Shown piece by piece: positions 53,755 to 64,000 of a stretch of 64,000 nt of DNA. Source of the DNA: Brienomyrus brachyistius (taxonomy: Eukaryota; Chordata; Actinopteri; Osteoglossiformes; Mormyridae). The stretch covers positions 3,117,832 to 3,181,831 of the forward strand of contig NC_064538.1 in the NCBI RefSeq assembly GCF_023856365.1, given 5' to 3'. The notes below the pieces were generated by a model. That model searched no databases. It was not told where the DNA came from and saw only the letters and a list, made by a program, of their open reading frames with translations. The first letter of the stretch is position 1. Every line of letters starts with the position of its first letter. The position numbers and the translations under genes were made by a program.

Positions 53755-54164
53755 GCTCTGTCCTCTGACACCCATGTCACATGACACGGTCCGAAGCTAT
53801 AAGTCCAACCTGGACTTGGCTTGAAAGGTGGAGCTACAGTGAAGCTGAGCTGCACGGGTCACTGCGGAGCCGCGGCTGATGTTTAGGGCGTCATCCTGAC
53901 TGGCAGCCGCCAACGCTGTCACTGCGCTAATGAGTTTTATACACATGCGCCAAAAAACAACATTGCTGCATTGTTACAGACACATCCTCCAGGGACGTGC
54001 AGGCAGTCATGCAACGCTTTCGTTTGCTTTATATAATATTCCAGAGGTCACATTAATCTAATCCGTAGGTCACTTTTAGATTGTGTGGCATTAGTTGTAT
54101 CGCCATCTGCAGAATAGAAGGTTAATATCACGCTAAACAACATTTTTTATTGCTATATTTATTA

Positions 54165-54342
54165 ATTTAGCAGACATTTTTTTATTGAACGCTGTGTAGA
54201 ATTGAGGCAGAAAGGGTCAGATAGTCTCTGGAGCAACTGGGATTAAGGATCTTCCTCAGGAGCCCAATGGTGACATCATTCTGCTGACCACAATATTTTA
54301 TCCAGCAACCTCCCATTCACAAGCACTAACCCAAACGCCACC
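54165..54342 (-). mobile_element. Fish SINE copy (family B), reverse
   Basis: It begins ATTTAGCAGACATTTTTTTA, a degraded form of the AGCAGAYGCTTTTATCCAAA motif widespread in fish SINEs. GGTCAGATAGTCTCTGGAGC follows, then an eroded reverse tRNA-like head (AGCAACCTCCCATTCACAAG). Confidence 0.6.
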
Positions 54343-54411
54343 TCATAAAAGACAGAAGAACCAAACAGTAACCAATAGGGACCAGCAGTAGCACTGCGCA
54401 GACTCCTAATT

Positions 54412-54742
54412 ATGTTTGTTGTTACTTTTGTTGTTGGTGTTGGTGTTGTTGGTGTTGTTGCTGTTGTTGCTGGTGTTGTTGCTGGTGTTGTTGCTGTTGT
54501 TGGTGTTATTGCTGTTGTTGCTGGTGTTGGTGTTGTTGTTGGTGTTGTTGCTGGTGTTGGTGTTGTTGTTGGTGTTGTTGCTGGTGTTGGTGTTGTTGCT
54601 GTTGTTGCTGGTGTTATTGCTGTTGTTGCTGGTGTTGGTGTTGTTGGTGTTGTTGCTGGTGTTGGTGTTGTTGTTGGTGTTGTTGCTGGTGTTGGTGTTG
54701 TTGCTGGTGTTGTTGTTGGTGTTGTTGCTGGTGTTGTTGGTG
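54412..54742. repeat. 330-bp GTT/GCT/GGT compound trinucleotide array
   Basis: Plus strand: GTTGTT-GCT-GGT-type triplets with a higher-order unit GTTGTTGCTGGTGTTGGT repeated with variations. Because every unit is a multiple of three, all frames remain open, producing Val/Leu runs on plus and Thr/Asn/Pro runs on minus. No start, splice or flanking conserved sequence suggests a real protein. Confidence 0.95.
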
Positions 54743-55399
54743 TTCTTTCCTCGTCCTTCCAGAAGCCTATAGGGATTTTTCTTGTAGTCATAAATTAACC
54801 TCTCTGACAAATCTCTGCTTTGTGACTGAAGCTGTTTTTTCGCACTTCATTTGCATATTTGATTTCCTCCCAGTAAGTCATCAGGAAATAGCCTGTATCA
54901 GCTTGGTTTCCTTTTCCCATCTTTTAGTCCATGTTTGATTCGCCCTTAAGTAACGCACCACCAGTAAATCACAATCAATATGACTGAACCGCCGCTCATA
55001 GTCTTTGGTTTGGAGAAATAATTTTGCCCATTAAACTAAATCACATTCCCCCTCCACAGAGAAGCAGATAAAAGGGTAGAAGGGTTTCCTGATGTCTTGC
55101 CTTTCAGACAGTGGATTCTGCATCAGCTGAAGGACCTGACATGGTGGCTGGGAAGGCGGGGGGGGGGGGGGAGCAAACTGACATGGCTATAAGATGGCAG
55201 CACAATGAACACTGGGAAGGGGATCAAAAAGATGCAAGGCTAAGGGTCATGGCACCACTCATTAGTATTACCACAAAAACAGGAGTCCAGTCTTTCCAAA
55301 GACGTCTGCTAAAAATAATAGCTGACTCACCATTTTTATACTCTTTGAGGGGAGATTAGAACGAATGTGAACAAGTGAAGGGGGATGGTAGATACCAGG
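54743..55399. other. Non-coding spacer
   Basis: No gene seen. A G12 run lies near 55159-55171. Confidence 0.5.
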
Positions 55400-55575
55400 G
55401 TGGTCAACGACATCGACTTTGAACCCAGATGGTTTTAGGTTCAAATCCCAGTGCTCTGACTTTTTGATCTACTGTTGTGCCTTTGAATACAATTCTCACC
55501 CATGATTCTATCAGTACAATATCCAGATGTACAAATGGATAATATAGTGTCTTGGTTAAAAGGGCTGTCCATACA
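55400..55575 (+). mobile_element. tRNA-derived SINE (family B)
   Basis: B-box-like TTAGGTTCAAATCCCAGTGC is followed by a body with TTTGAATACAATTCTCACCC and TACAATATCCAGATGTACAA, matching the layout of the copy at 19505-19625. Confidence 0.6.
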
Positions 55576-56907
55576 CTACTGATGGTCGTTTACCATGTGA
55601 ATGATGGTGGTTTACGATGATGTGCGTATGAATTCACGGTGGATGCGTGTGAAAAGCAGACCTATTCGGCGCGTTACGCTTGAGGCCTGCATTTCCTCCC
55701 ACAGCCATCTACGTGCCCCATTTAGAGAGAGCATGCGATGCATTTCCCCGGCCCTGCGGGCTGCCCACTCGGCCAGTCGTTATCTGCGGTCCTGCGAAGG
55801 CCATTGGATGGGGATCAGGTTACGCGCAGCCAATTTCAAACGGCACCTAATCTCCGCCCGCAGCTCCGTTCGGAAAACAAGGAGATAAATGGCTTGGTTT
55901 ACCTGGCAACGGGGACAGATAGGGGCTGGTTAGTCTGAGCGGGCTCCGGATTGCTGCGATTCCAGGTCTCGTCGGTTTCTGCTGGGGGCTCAGCGCCGCC
56001 AATCCCACCAGGAAGTCGCGCTGGGATCCGGAGGCAGTACCTGCATTCGCCCACGTTCCTCAGGCTTCACCTCGCTGCCCCCTCCTTGTGATTCACTTCC
56101 AAATTGAGCAGTTCCTCTGCAAAACCGTTTTAATGCACTCAGGCTTAGTGAACTAAAATGTCATGGCTGTCTGGCGAAGCTTCCACATTTGCCTACCTTA
56201 TTCATGTTAATAATCGCACAAATCTGCAGCAGTTTCTTAGCATTTTCTCCACTTTTTTGTGAAGGGTTAGTTTCATTAAGAGATATGGTGGACTGCAGTA
56301 ATTAATAAAACAGTTGGGTAGAATCTTACATCGTCCGTCAAAAAGCGGAACCTGTCCCCGATCAGTTGCTTGAACCTGAAGTGATTTACCTATTTTTTTC
56401 TGACCCATTTGGACTCACGGAAGGAAGCTGGCCTGCAGAATCCCCCCGGGCATCATTCATTCGTCAATGTAAACAAAAAAGCAGGACATAGGGAAAACAG
56501 AAGCGCAGCAGTGAGCGAATGTGTTTCTCAGGTATCCTGTAAAACAGTAAGAAAAACACGAAAAGGAGAAACGAAGACCGTGCGCAAATGTACACAAAGA
56601 CTCCCATCCGAATATTTCTGGGAAGCGTAATGTTGACTGTGACAGTCCCAGACAACACAAACACTTAGCCCCCCTGCCCCCGAGCGTCACTGTCCCTTAG
56701 CCTGTTTACGCTTAGCTGGGTACATGGAACAACCTGTTACTTCCTGACCTTCAGGGCTGATATCTTGTCCTCGCCAGGCCGCGGTGATAGGCATGATCGA
56801 GTGACGGTGGTCCGTTCCGCTTCTCAGTGGTCATGAGGCGAGCTGGGTTTCTGTGTTTATTCACACTGGAGTATATATGCATGCACTTAGAAATAGTTCA
56901 TATAATA
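55576..56907. other. Non-coding spacer with GC-rich patch
   Basis: The interval 55640-55990 is CpG-richer with short frames in several phases; a conserved element or small CpG island is possible. Nothing else is recognised. Confidence 0.4.
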
Positions 56908-57054
56908 CAGTGTTGCCCAGTCCGGTCCTCGGGAACCCACAGATGGTCCGTGTTTTCGCTCCCTCCCAGCTTCCTGTCAGACAGTACGGGAACTGGGAGG
57001 GAGCAAAAGCTTGGACTGTCCATGGGTCCCCGAGGATTGGACTGGGCAACACCG
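56908..57054. mobile_element. Foldback hAT-type MITE
   Basis: The 147-bp element is almost entirely one inverted repeat. The ends are CAGTGTTGCCCAGTCC and (other strand) CGGTGTTGCCCAGTCC, and the arms pair inward through CGCTCCCTCCCAG / CTGGGAGGGAGC around a short loop near 56970-56992. Flanking octamers ATATAATA (56900-56907) and ATATAAGG (57055-57062) agree at six of eight positions. It shares its arm sequence with the element at 36731-37040. Confidence 0.8.
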
Positions 57055-57163
57055 ATATAAGGCAAAGTCAGTGAGACAGCAGTGACATTACATGCAGTGT
57101 ATAAATTCGCATTTCGTAATAGTGCCACCTTAGCATTCATTTAAAAAACACGTTACATTTGAA

Positions 57164-57266
57164 CAGGGCAGGACTGGGATTAGAAATCGCCGTTGGACCT
57201 TAGGGTCCTCTGTGGTAAACTTTGCCTAGGGGGGAGACCCCTTGCTAGATGACCAGTCCAGCCCTG
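57164..57266. mobile_element. Short hAT-type MITE
   Basis: The ends CAGGGCAGGACTGG and (other strand) CAGGGCTGGACTGG are 14-bp inverted repeats with one mismatch. Flanking octamers CATTTGAA and GATATGAA match at six of eight positions, an eroded 8-bp target duplication. 103 bp, no coding capacity. Confidence 0.75.
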
Positions 57267-58371
57267 GATATGAATAATATTCCTGATTCTGCAGAAGCTG
57301 CTTAAACAGAATGGAATGAATTTTTAAAGAAAACCCTACGTTCTTCTTCCGTATAAGCAGCTGAAAGACGCACGGATGGAGGGAAAAAAAATAAATAAAT
57401 AAAATCATGGAATCGACACAGATCCCAAACCAAATACTCAACACACTGAGGCTCCTGTTTTTTTTTTTTAACTGACCAAGAAACACATTGCCAAGGCAGT
57501 CATAAGTTACACCACTGTTACAAAACGAGTTTGCTCCCAAGGCCAAAACTATCAAATAATATTTGTGCCTTTAGAGCTGTAATTTAGGTTGGGGTGTAGT
57601 ATGTAACACAATGACAGCTGATCTTCGTCTGTCATCCAATCCTCGCCGTTCCTTATCTGCGCACCTTATCTCACATTTATTGCAGCGCATCGAACACTTC
57701 CTGTATGGTGTCCTGTTCAACTGTTTGCAAAGTCCTCCAGGTTTCTGTGGTCTGCTGGACAGTCACCATTCAGGGGACCTGAAACTCGTCTTTTATGATC
57801 CCCCGGCACCAGACTGTCTGGATGACTCTCTGGGGGCACATTGCGACATGGATTGTACAGTGAACCCGTGCGATCACACGTGGGATGCTGCCCTTCCACC
57901 TACTTGATGCGACTGTGACCGTAACAGCATTTTCAGTAAATGACATAGTCTGGCTTCGTAAGCTCTTGACAGGGCTGCTTTTTACTTCAGGACGTGAGAA
58001 AGGAGGTCTTTCATCTCATATGTTCTTTCAGATATTTGATATCTAGGTGTTTAACTAATATCTGTGCACAACGCTTCAGCTATGAGAATAGAAAGGTTAT
58101 TCCAACCCTCCACTCCCAGTCCTGTAATGAAATGCCATCTTTGTTCTGAACCAAACTGGTCCACAACTGGTTTCCATTTGAAGCCTGTTCTCGAGTTAGT
58201 GCTAACAGCAGATCAGTCATCCGGGATGATCTTTTCTAATCGCCTCTATATTTTGTGCACTCAGATCATGTTTCTTACCTTGCGCCTCGAAGATGTGTAA
58301 TGCAACTTACCTGTGCGGTTCTTCAAGGCCAAATCAGGACAATGTTTCTTCTTTGCTGATTGTGGTCTTAA
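57267..58371. other. Non-coding spacer
   Basis: Frames at 57611-57907 and 58064-58300 have no recognisable domain. A poly-T run is at 57460-57469. No gene called. Confidence 0.45.
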
Positions 58372-58592
58372 GCCGATGATACACAGGGCAACCTCTTGAC
58401 CAATGTTGCACGCAGTTGCCAACAAGGTGTGAGGGCAGCGTGTCTGCATTTGGAGCGTTGCAAAAAGTTGCACTCTAGAGATCGCAGTATTTCAGATGGC
58501 AGTTTGTTGCCCAATATCAATGGGAAAGTGCCCAGGCAACCTTTGCTTGCCCGGCAATATTGCTCAAAAAGTTGCCCTATACATCATCACCC
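58372..58592. mobile_element. MITE with TTAA target duplication
   Basis: The element is 221 bp, flanked on both sides by TTAA (58368-58371 and 58593-58596). The ends GATGATACACAGGGCAAC and (other strand) GATGATGTATAGGGCAAC are inverted repeats with four mismatches in 18. TTAA duplications are made by piggyBac- and Kolobok-type transposases. The interior repeats the motif GTTGC/GCAAC many times and codes for nothing. Confidence 0.8.
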
Positions 58593-58596
58593 TTAA

Positions 58597-60435
58597 AAGA
58601 GGGACATGGTATTTGAGCAAACAGTATGACCTGGGAGGTGTTTAGACGACATGCAAGATACAGGCATTCAATTTAATTTAATTTAACTGAACAATCAGCA
58701 GAAGCTCAGTACTGTTCAGTTCTCTAAGCTGAAACAATGACAGTGTGTCTGCACCCATACTGAGCAGCCAATCGTTTTTCTCTTTGGAAAGTCAGCCATG
58801 CGATACGCAGGGGTGACAGGAGCCCATATCTCCATTGGTCTCTTCTTTCAGACATTAATGTCATGTACTTGTCTTAATGTCTTCAATCACTGATCGGTGG
58901 TAGCATTACTAGGTAGCGATTTTTGCACAGATTTGCTTCTGGTTGATTTGAAATGATCAAGGGGATTAAGGAGGAGCTTTAATTGATTATTTAAAAAAAG
59001 TAAATATGAGGGAAACCAAGCTCTTTCAGTGTCCTTTTGTTTCCCCAACCAAACAAACCCCAAAGCATCTATAGCACTGGAGCTCAGATGGTCGGCCTTA
59101 TTTGCTGGTTTAGCAGACCTCCCCAAAGCTTAAAATGAGACTGATATATGCAGTGCGGCACTGCAGTGTGTGGGACATTGTATGGGTGGGACTGTTCCAG
59201 TGATCCTGTGCTAGCAGAGTGATGTCACCACTGGGCTCTTCAGTCCTCTTCTCAACCCAAAATTGGGTGTCTACTAAACAAAGACAACAAATTATTTAGC
59301 CTTCCAGAACAGTTTAGAAGTTTAAAAGCTTACATCCCAGTTAGTGCTTGTTGCAGTAAATTATACTAAATAACTGATGCTTCACACTACAGTCAAGATC
59401 TGGATTTCTTAATCATTGTATCAGAAAGGAAGCTTTCTGTTAAACTAAGCGGCGTGCGCTTGGCCACCAGTTGAGTTTCTACTGAGGTTTATAATCTGTT
59501 CTCAGGCTCCATAACAGCATGGTGTTGCGTCGAGCCTCTGCTCAGTCAGACAGGCTTCTCACAGGTCCACGTCAGGCGCTTCCCGTCACTATTAAGAAGG
59601 CCTGCCGTTCGGCCTAATTGCCAACGCCGAAATGCCCTTGGTTTCGTGCGCATGTGAGCGATCATGTGAGGCCGCCTGCCCTCTAGACCGACTTCCCAGC
59701 CAGCTGAAATGCACTCGCTCTCAGATAAGCGCTTTGGGAAGCGGATTCATCAGCAAATCTACGTCTGAGCGCAGCAGACATTGAAACCTTGGCTTCTGGG
59801 AACAGAGGATGTTTGTACGAAAATCCAACGCGATGGCGGTGGGGCGGTCGAGATATCTGGGCCGGCTTCTGTGTACAGCTACTGACCAGGGGTCAGTGCG
59901 CGGTGCCTTTTAAGTCCTGGGGCTCCTTAAAGAGACGTCAAAAAGCCCAGCTGTATAAAAATACACCATCGAAATAAAGCCTTTGCAGTCTGGCCTGCCA
60001 GGGTTCGGCTGAATGTCTCTCTGGGATATTTATAGGAGCTGAAGGAGCAGCTGGGGTGGCTCCCTTGGCCCTTGGCTGTGGGGCTTCTGACATCCACTAG
60101 CTCTGCTCTCTCACACCTCCGAGGCGCCGTGGGATCAGTGGCCGCTTTTATTTCCGCCAAACAGGACAGGGGGTGGAGTGCGGGGGGGGGGGTGGGGGGG
60201 GGATTGGGCAGGCACTGCACTCTCTCTCCCCATAATCTACCCCTCCCCCCCCCCATCATCACCAGTTGTTAGCACTTCTGTATTCCTGTCCCAGGAAGCG
60301 GATCTCCAGGGCCACCTTATCGGTCTCACTTCCTGTGGAAGTTCCAGAGGACCGGAGACAGGAAGGGGGACAAAGAGCCATCACTGTTGGAGGCATCTCC
60401 AAGCTGGACCTCACTGCCTTTTTCCAGTGTGGATG
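58597..60435. other. Non-coding spacer
   Basis: No supported gene. A G-rich block (60181-60201) lies 40 bases from a C-rich block (60241-60254), which could pair with each other. The patch 59560-59780 is GC-richer and may be a conserved element. Confidence 0.45.
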
Positions 60436-60453
60436 CCCCCCCCCCCCCCCCCC
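60436..60453. repeat. Poly-C run (18)
   Basis: Eighteen consecutive C; it keeps frames open on both strands and produces spurious proline/glycine-rich reading frames. Confidence 0.95.
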
Positions 60454-61259
60454 ACTCTGTTTTATCTCACTTCTCAGTATTGATTTCCACTTAGGCGAAG
60501 GCTCCCAATATATGCTCAGGGAGAATCCGTACCAAGGGGAGGGGGCTTTAAAAAAAAGGGAGTCACCCATTAGTGAACTTCGAGAGGAGTATCTTCTAAG
60601 CACGGCAGGCACACAATAAGCCATTCTGTGCTCATCTGAGTCACTTCTGAAACCTGTGATCCTTAAGTGTCCGTACTTTATTCTATTAAACAGCCTAAAT
60701 ATATGTAGGTGTTCTTTTATTTTTAGGACAAAAGAAGCTTTTGTGAGTCTAGACAACGGGAATAAAGTGGAGGGGCCCCGCCTTGCTCCTCATGCTGCCG
60801 ATTGCCAAGACGTGCAGAGTGATGGCTGACAGTGATGTAACCATGGACCCTGATTGGTGGCATGACTTGCCGAACCATGTCTAGTCATGTAATTATAATT
60901 ACTTTACCAGAGACATGGCATACACCTATTTTGCCCGTAGGACAATGTCTTTCAATAGTTTCAAGTTTAATCATGGAGTTGGATCGGGCACGTCATCCTG
61001 GAAGTTTGTAATGAACAATTGCACGGAGAAGAATTACAGGTTAGTTCGAATGTAATCCCAAACCAAGTGATTATGTCTGTTAGCTCGTGTGCTTTTTGTC
61101 TCCTTACATTGAGCTGTATACTTTTACACTTTCCAGTCAATGCACTGCAGTGTCGCACAACTGGCAGTTAACAAAGGAACTAAAATAGCTTCGTTCCGAG
61201 CAGGAGGGTTTGCAACAGCTTCCTACTTCCGATCTGCAGTTTCCACTGTCACCCTCCCC

Positions 61260-61406
61260 CAGGGGTGTCGCTAGAGACTTGGGGCCCCATGAAAGCATAT
61301 TATACTGGGCCCCCAACCCAGACCAATCCAATTATATTCCACATTTTTAGAGCCCCTCTCACTTAGGGGCCCTTTGAATCATCCAAGCCCTTTACGACAC
61401 CCCAGT
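61260..61406. mobile_element. Possible MITE with CAGGGGTGTCG ends
   Basis: The left CAGGGGTGTCG and right (other strand) CACTGGGGTGTCG form short inverted repeats enclosing paired GGGGCCC/GGGCCCC pieces. No clear target duplication. Confidence 0.4.
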
Positions 61407-61540
61407 GGAGGAGGATCACGCAAAGACCCAATAGCCATCTGGGGAGCTCTACTAAACAGAATAATACTACATACTTATTTATGCATATATTTAAAACTGT
61501 CAAACAGTCATAACAGTCAAACAGTCATTTGCATTCAGAA

Positions 61541-61745
61541 ATTCAGTAGATGCTTTTGCCCAAAGTGATGTGTGCAAGTGAGGAGAGTTTGGTATCAAAG
61601 AGCAGGGCAACCTCCATCGGCCCTGGCTCAGGGACTATGTGGTGATGCAGACCCCCTGCCAGCCACAGGACTGGAACCTTCCTGACATGGGTACAGACAC
61701 CCGAGCCCCCTGAGCTGCACACTGCTGCCCTCCATCCAATAGTGT
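61541..61745 (-). mobile_element. Fish SINE-type repeat fragment
   Basis: ATTCAGTAGATGCTTTTGCC followed by CAAAGTGATG is the common fish SINE phrase seen also at 54165. The downstream part, including CCACAGGACTGGAACCTTCC, resembles a reversed tRNA-like B-box region. Confidence 0.55.
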
Positions 61746-62542
61746 TTCGGTTAAACTCATTGGCCATCAGCCTAAAGGATCCACTTGTGACTGTGTATGG
61801 AATATTTGAGCTTATCTCCATACATCTCACTTACATAATGATTTATCCACTACAGAGTCACATTGGGCCAGGAAGCAGAGGTCGCCCTAGATGGGATTAT
61901 CACATAGTCCGTTTTGAGGTGAGTTCATTTGTTTAGCCACATGGTTTCAGATGGTAGAAAGAAAGCAGAAAGCCCAACAGAAACCTGTGCAAACACAAGG
62001 AGAATGTATAATCGTCTTACTCACAGAGCTAGGGGCTGGGATTTCAGCCAGCAGCCCTTAATCCATACGGCCGCAGCCCGTCCACCGAGTCCCTACGCCT
62101 CTCCAAGTCACTTCCATATTACCTGATGTTCTACTTCAATTTACTTCAGTCTAGACAAGCAAGTGAATAACAAGGATCGGAACATTAGGGCTGTGACATC
62201 AAACTGTACTCACACCAACATACCAAGGCCTTATGTGTTCATGTTCCTGGAAAAGTCAAGTGCCTTTCCAGGAAGCAAAAAACAATGCCTCTCTACTGGC
62301 ACTACTCCCCCAACCCCCCGAGTCTGAATTGAGGCGCAGGGGACTCTTACAGGCAGACTGAGTATACACCTGTGCACTATACTCACTATTACTCACTACA
62401 CCTTATTCAATGGTGAGGAGCATGTAGTGTTTTGTATAGAAATAAAAAATACATACATATACTTCATTTGTATATAAATTACACATTAAGGGTACCAGGT
62501 AAAATCCTAGTGGATTTCTGCTGTTCCACACAAGACACAGTG

Positions 62543-62945
62543 TATAAAGAGGCAAAATTGTAATAGGCTTTGGACGAAAATGTCAGCTAAGCAAATAAAT
62601 ATGAACGCCTACATCTGCGGAAGCTTCCAGAAGGCTAGAACCGTAAGCTATGTACCCTGCCAAAGTTAACAGCTAAAGCTAAAACGAATTGCCAAGCACT
62701 GATATATGTTTTTGCTGAATAAGATGAAAGGAAGTAAAAAAATGGCGGCTGTGTTAATTTGTTTGTGCTATGCTATATTTGGAACAAGTATCGCTAAAAT
62801 TAACGAGGAATTGAAGCTGGATATTCTTGTCAGCAGTGGAAGGCAGAGAGAGAGTGGGAGAAAGAGAGACTTAAATGACAGATGGTTCAAGCACCTCCAC
62901 ATGACTTGGCATATGAGGGCTAAAGAACATAAAAATTTCTTCTAA
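62543..62945 (+). CDS. Possible small secreted peptide or first exon (weak)
   Basis: A TATAAAG (62543-62549) precedes, by about 200 bases, a frame whose ATG at 62742 has A at -3 and G at +4. It reads MAAVLICLCYAIFGTSIAK, a convincing signal-peptide-like hydrophobic start, then INEELKLDILVSSGRQRESG and a basic segment to a stop at 62945 (67 residues from this ATG; 79 from the first ATG at 62706). The basic run could be a propeptide cleavage area, or the frame after about KLDIL could be intron if GTCAGC acts as a weak donor. No family is recognised. It may simply be chance. Confidence 0.22.
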
Positions 62946-64000
62946 ACATTGACAAGACTGCACATCCAAGCACATCGTATATAAATCTACATTAGAGCTT
63001 AAGGAAATGCATTTTTTTGGACTATATTTCAAATTTGACATCTACACGCCATTGTTTTATGTTTATACAATTTCTATTTATTTACGCGTTCGCCTTCTTA
63101 AATATAACCTATGTACTTTTAGGGTGATATTTAAGGACGCAGTCTGCTAGCACAGTCTGTTACCAAGATGGGACAATGCCAGAATGGTTAATATTCACCC
63201 TTTTCCCCCCATCGTGAGCACAGAGTGCCAGGAAGCATTAGGGAAAAGTATCCTGTAGGGAGAGGGGGAGGGCCGAACGGAAGTAGCTGTTTCCAAGAGA
63301 ACTGAAACTGAACGAAAGTCAGCTGGCAGTCAGCGTGAGTCACAGCTGTGTGCATGGAGCGGGGGGGGCGGGGAGGGGGGTCAGGCCACTCCTGGCGTGT
63401 GACGGGACAGACCACAGGCATGTATACACACACTCACTCACGCTTCCGGAGTCGGAGTCATATTCCGGGAAGCTTTCCCGATAATTCGGATCTGCTGCCC
63501 AGCAGGCAAAAAGCAACTCACAGAGAAGAATCTCCAATTCAATTATTCCATCGGCTTAAATAGCCCGACCTTTCCAGGCATAAAGATTAGAAGCATCCGT
63601 TTGGACTTGAACCTGTAAGCTCTTGCCTCATATTAAGCGAGGCAAGTGAGGAGCATTGACTCTCCTTGACTGCACCAGCATGTTCAGCCACCTGCATTAA
63701 TCTGCTGGTTCGAGACGGGGCACTGCCATGGACTGTGAGCAGAAGCACATGTACAGTCCACACCTGTGTTACCAAAATAAAAAGCATAACCAACACTTCA
63801 TCACGAATGAGGCGAGCGCCTGATTAGTGAGACTTTGTGAAGGATCTCAGAGAAGGTTTTGCTCCAGGTGCACGAACCCGTCGAAAGGAAGCTGGATGAT
63901 GTCACCTAAGGGAACTCATTCCCCTGCGTACATGCAGATGGTACGATCATAACAAGCACGTGTCCAGTGTGGAAAACTGTCACGACCAGAGAAGGAATAG
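62946..64000. other. Non-coding flank at right edge
   Basis: It contains an ISRE-like GAAACTGAACGAAAGT (about 63303-63318), a G-rich run (63360-63377) and a STAT-type palindrome TTCCGGGAA (63463-63471), together suggesting a regulatory patch. No coding sequence is recognised up to the window end. Confidence 0.35.

Noticed and set aside
54276..54810. Long Thr/Asn/Pro-rich or Val/Leu-rich reading frames
   Set aside because: They are translations of a GTT-type triplet array that stays open in all frames; no gene structure surrounds them.

Overview
This window comes from an animal nuclear genome, almost certainly a ray-finned fish. The evidence is AT-rich DNA with widely spaced exons bounded by GT-AG introns, many short DNA transposons and tRNA-derived SINEs of fish type, and two vertebrate developmental/signalling genes. 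There is no bacterial or viral gene content. The species cannot be named from the sequence alone. Almost all open reading frames here are chance or repeat-derived; only two genes can be supported strongly, and both lie on the minus strand.

Left part (1-13.4 kb): the 5' half of pax7. Coding exons 1-4 are at 12915-9631 and every splice phase fits. They encode the N-terminus, the whole paired domain and the octapeptide. The homeodomain exons are not in the window, so intron 4 runs off the left edge and is at least 9.6 kb long. Intron 2 ends in a tandem acceptor (AAGCAG), matching the known glutamine-plus/glutamine-minus isoforms of Pax3/Pax7. A TATA-like/CCAAT promoter is proposed near 13.36-13.43 kb.

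Middle (13.4-37.7 kb): no supported gene. It holds SINEs, MITEs, microsatellites and an old cut-and-paste transposon remnant. It also holds two strong CTCF-type motifs in divergent orientation (32.26 kb reverse, 34.14 kb forward), which could separate a pax7 domain from an errfi1 domain. A pair of abutting perfect palindromes lies at 18.14 kb.

Right-centre (37.7-44.9 kb): a complete errfi1 (MIG-6, ERBB receptor feedback inhibitor 1). I assembled it from three coding exons (41267-41140, 40674-40592, 38825-37714), giving 440 residues, plus a non-coding first exon (about 44820-44633) behind a TATA box and GC box. The ErbB-binding region, the 14-3-3-type RRSHSGP site and one of the two adjacent tyrosines are visible.

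Right part (44.9-64 kb): no secure gene. It is rich in poly-G/poly-C runs, a 330-bp GTT-type array, SINEs and MITEs with recognisable target-site duplications. A small reading frame at 62.7 kb with a signal-peptide-like start is the only other protein candidate, and it is weak. No previously undescribed system could be demonstrated. The best leads are the candidate insulator pair, MITEs embedded in (TG)n tracts, a hAT-type MITE with an expanded 27-bp internal minisatellite, and a possible second promoter in errfi1 intron 1.
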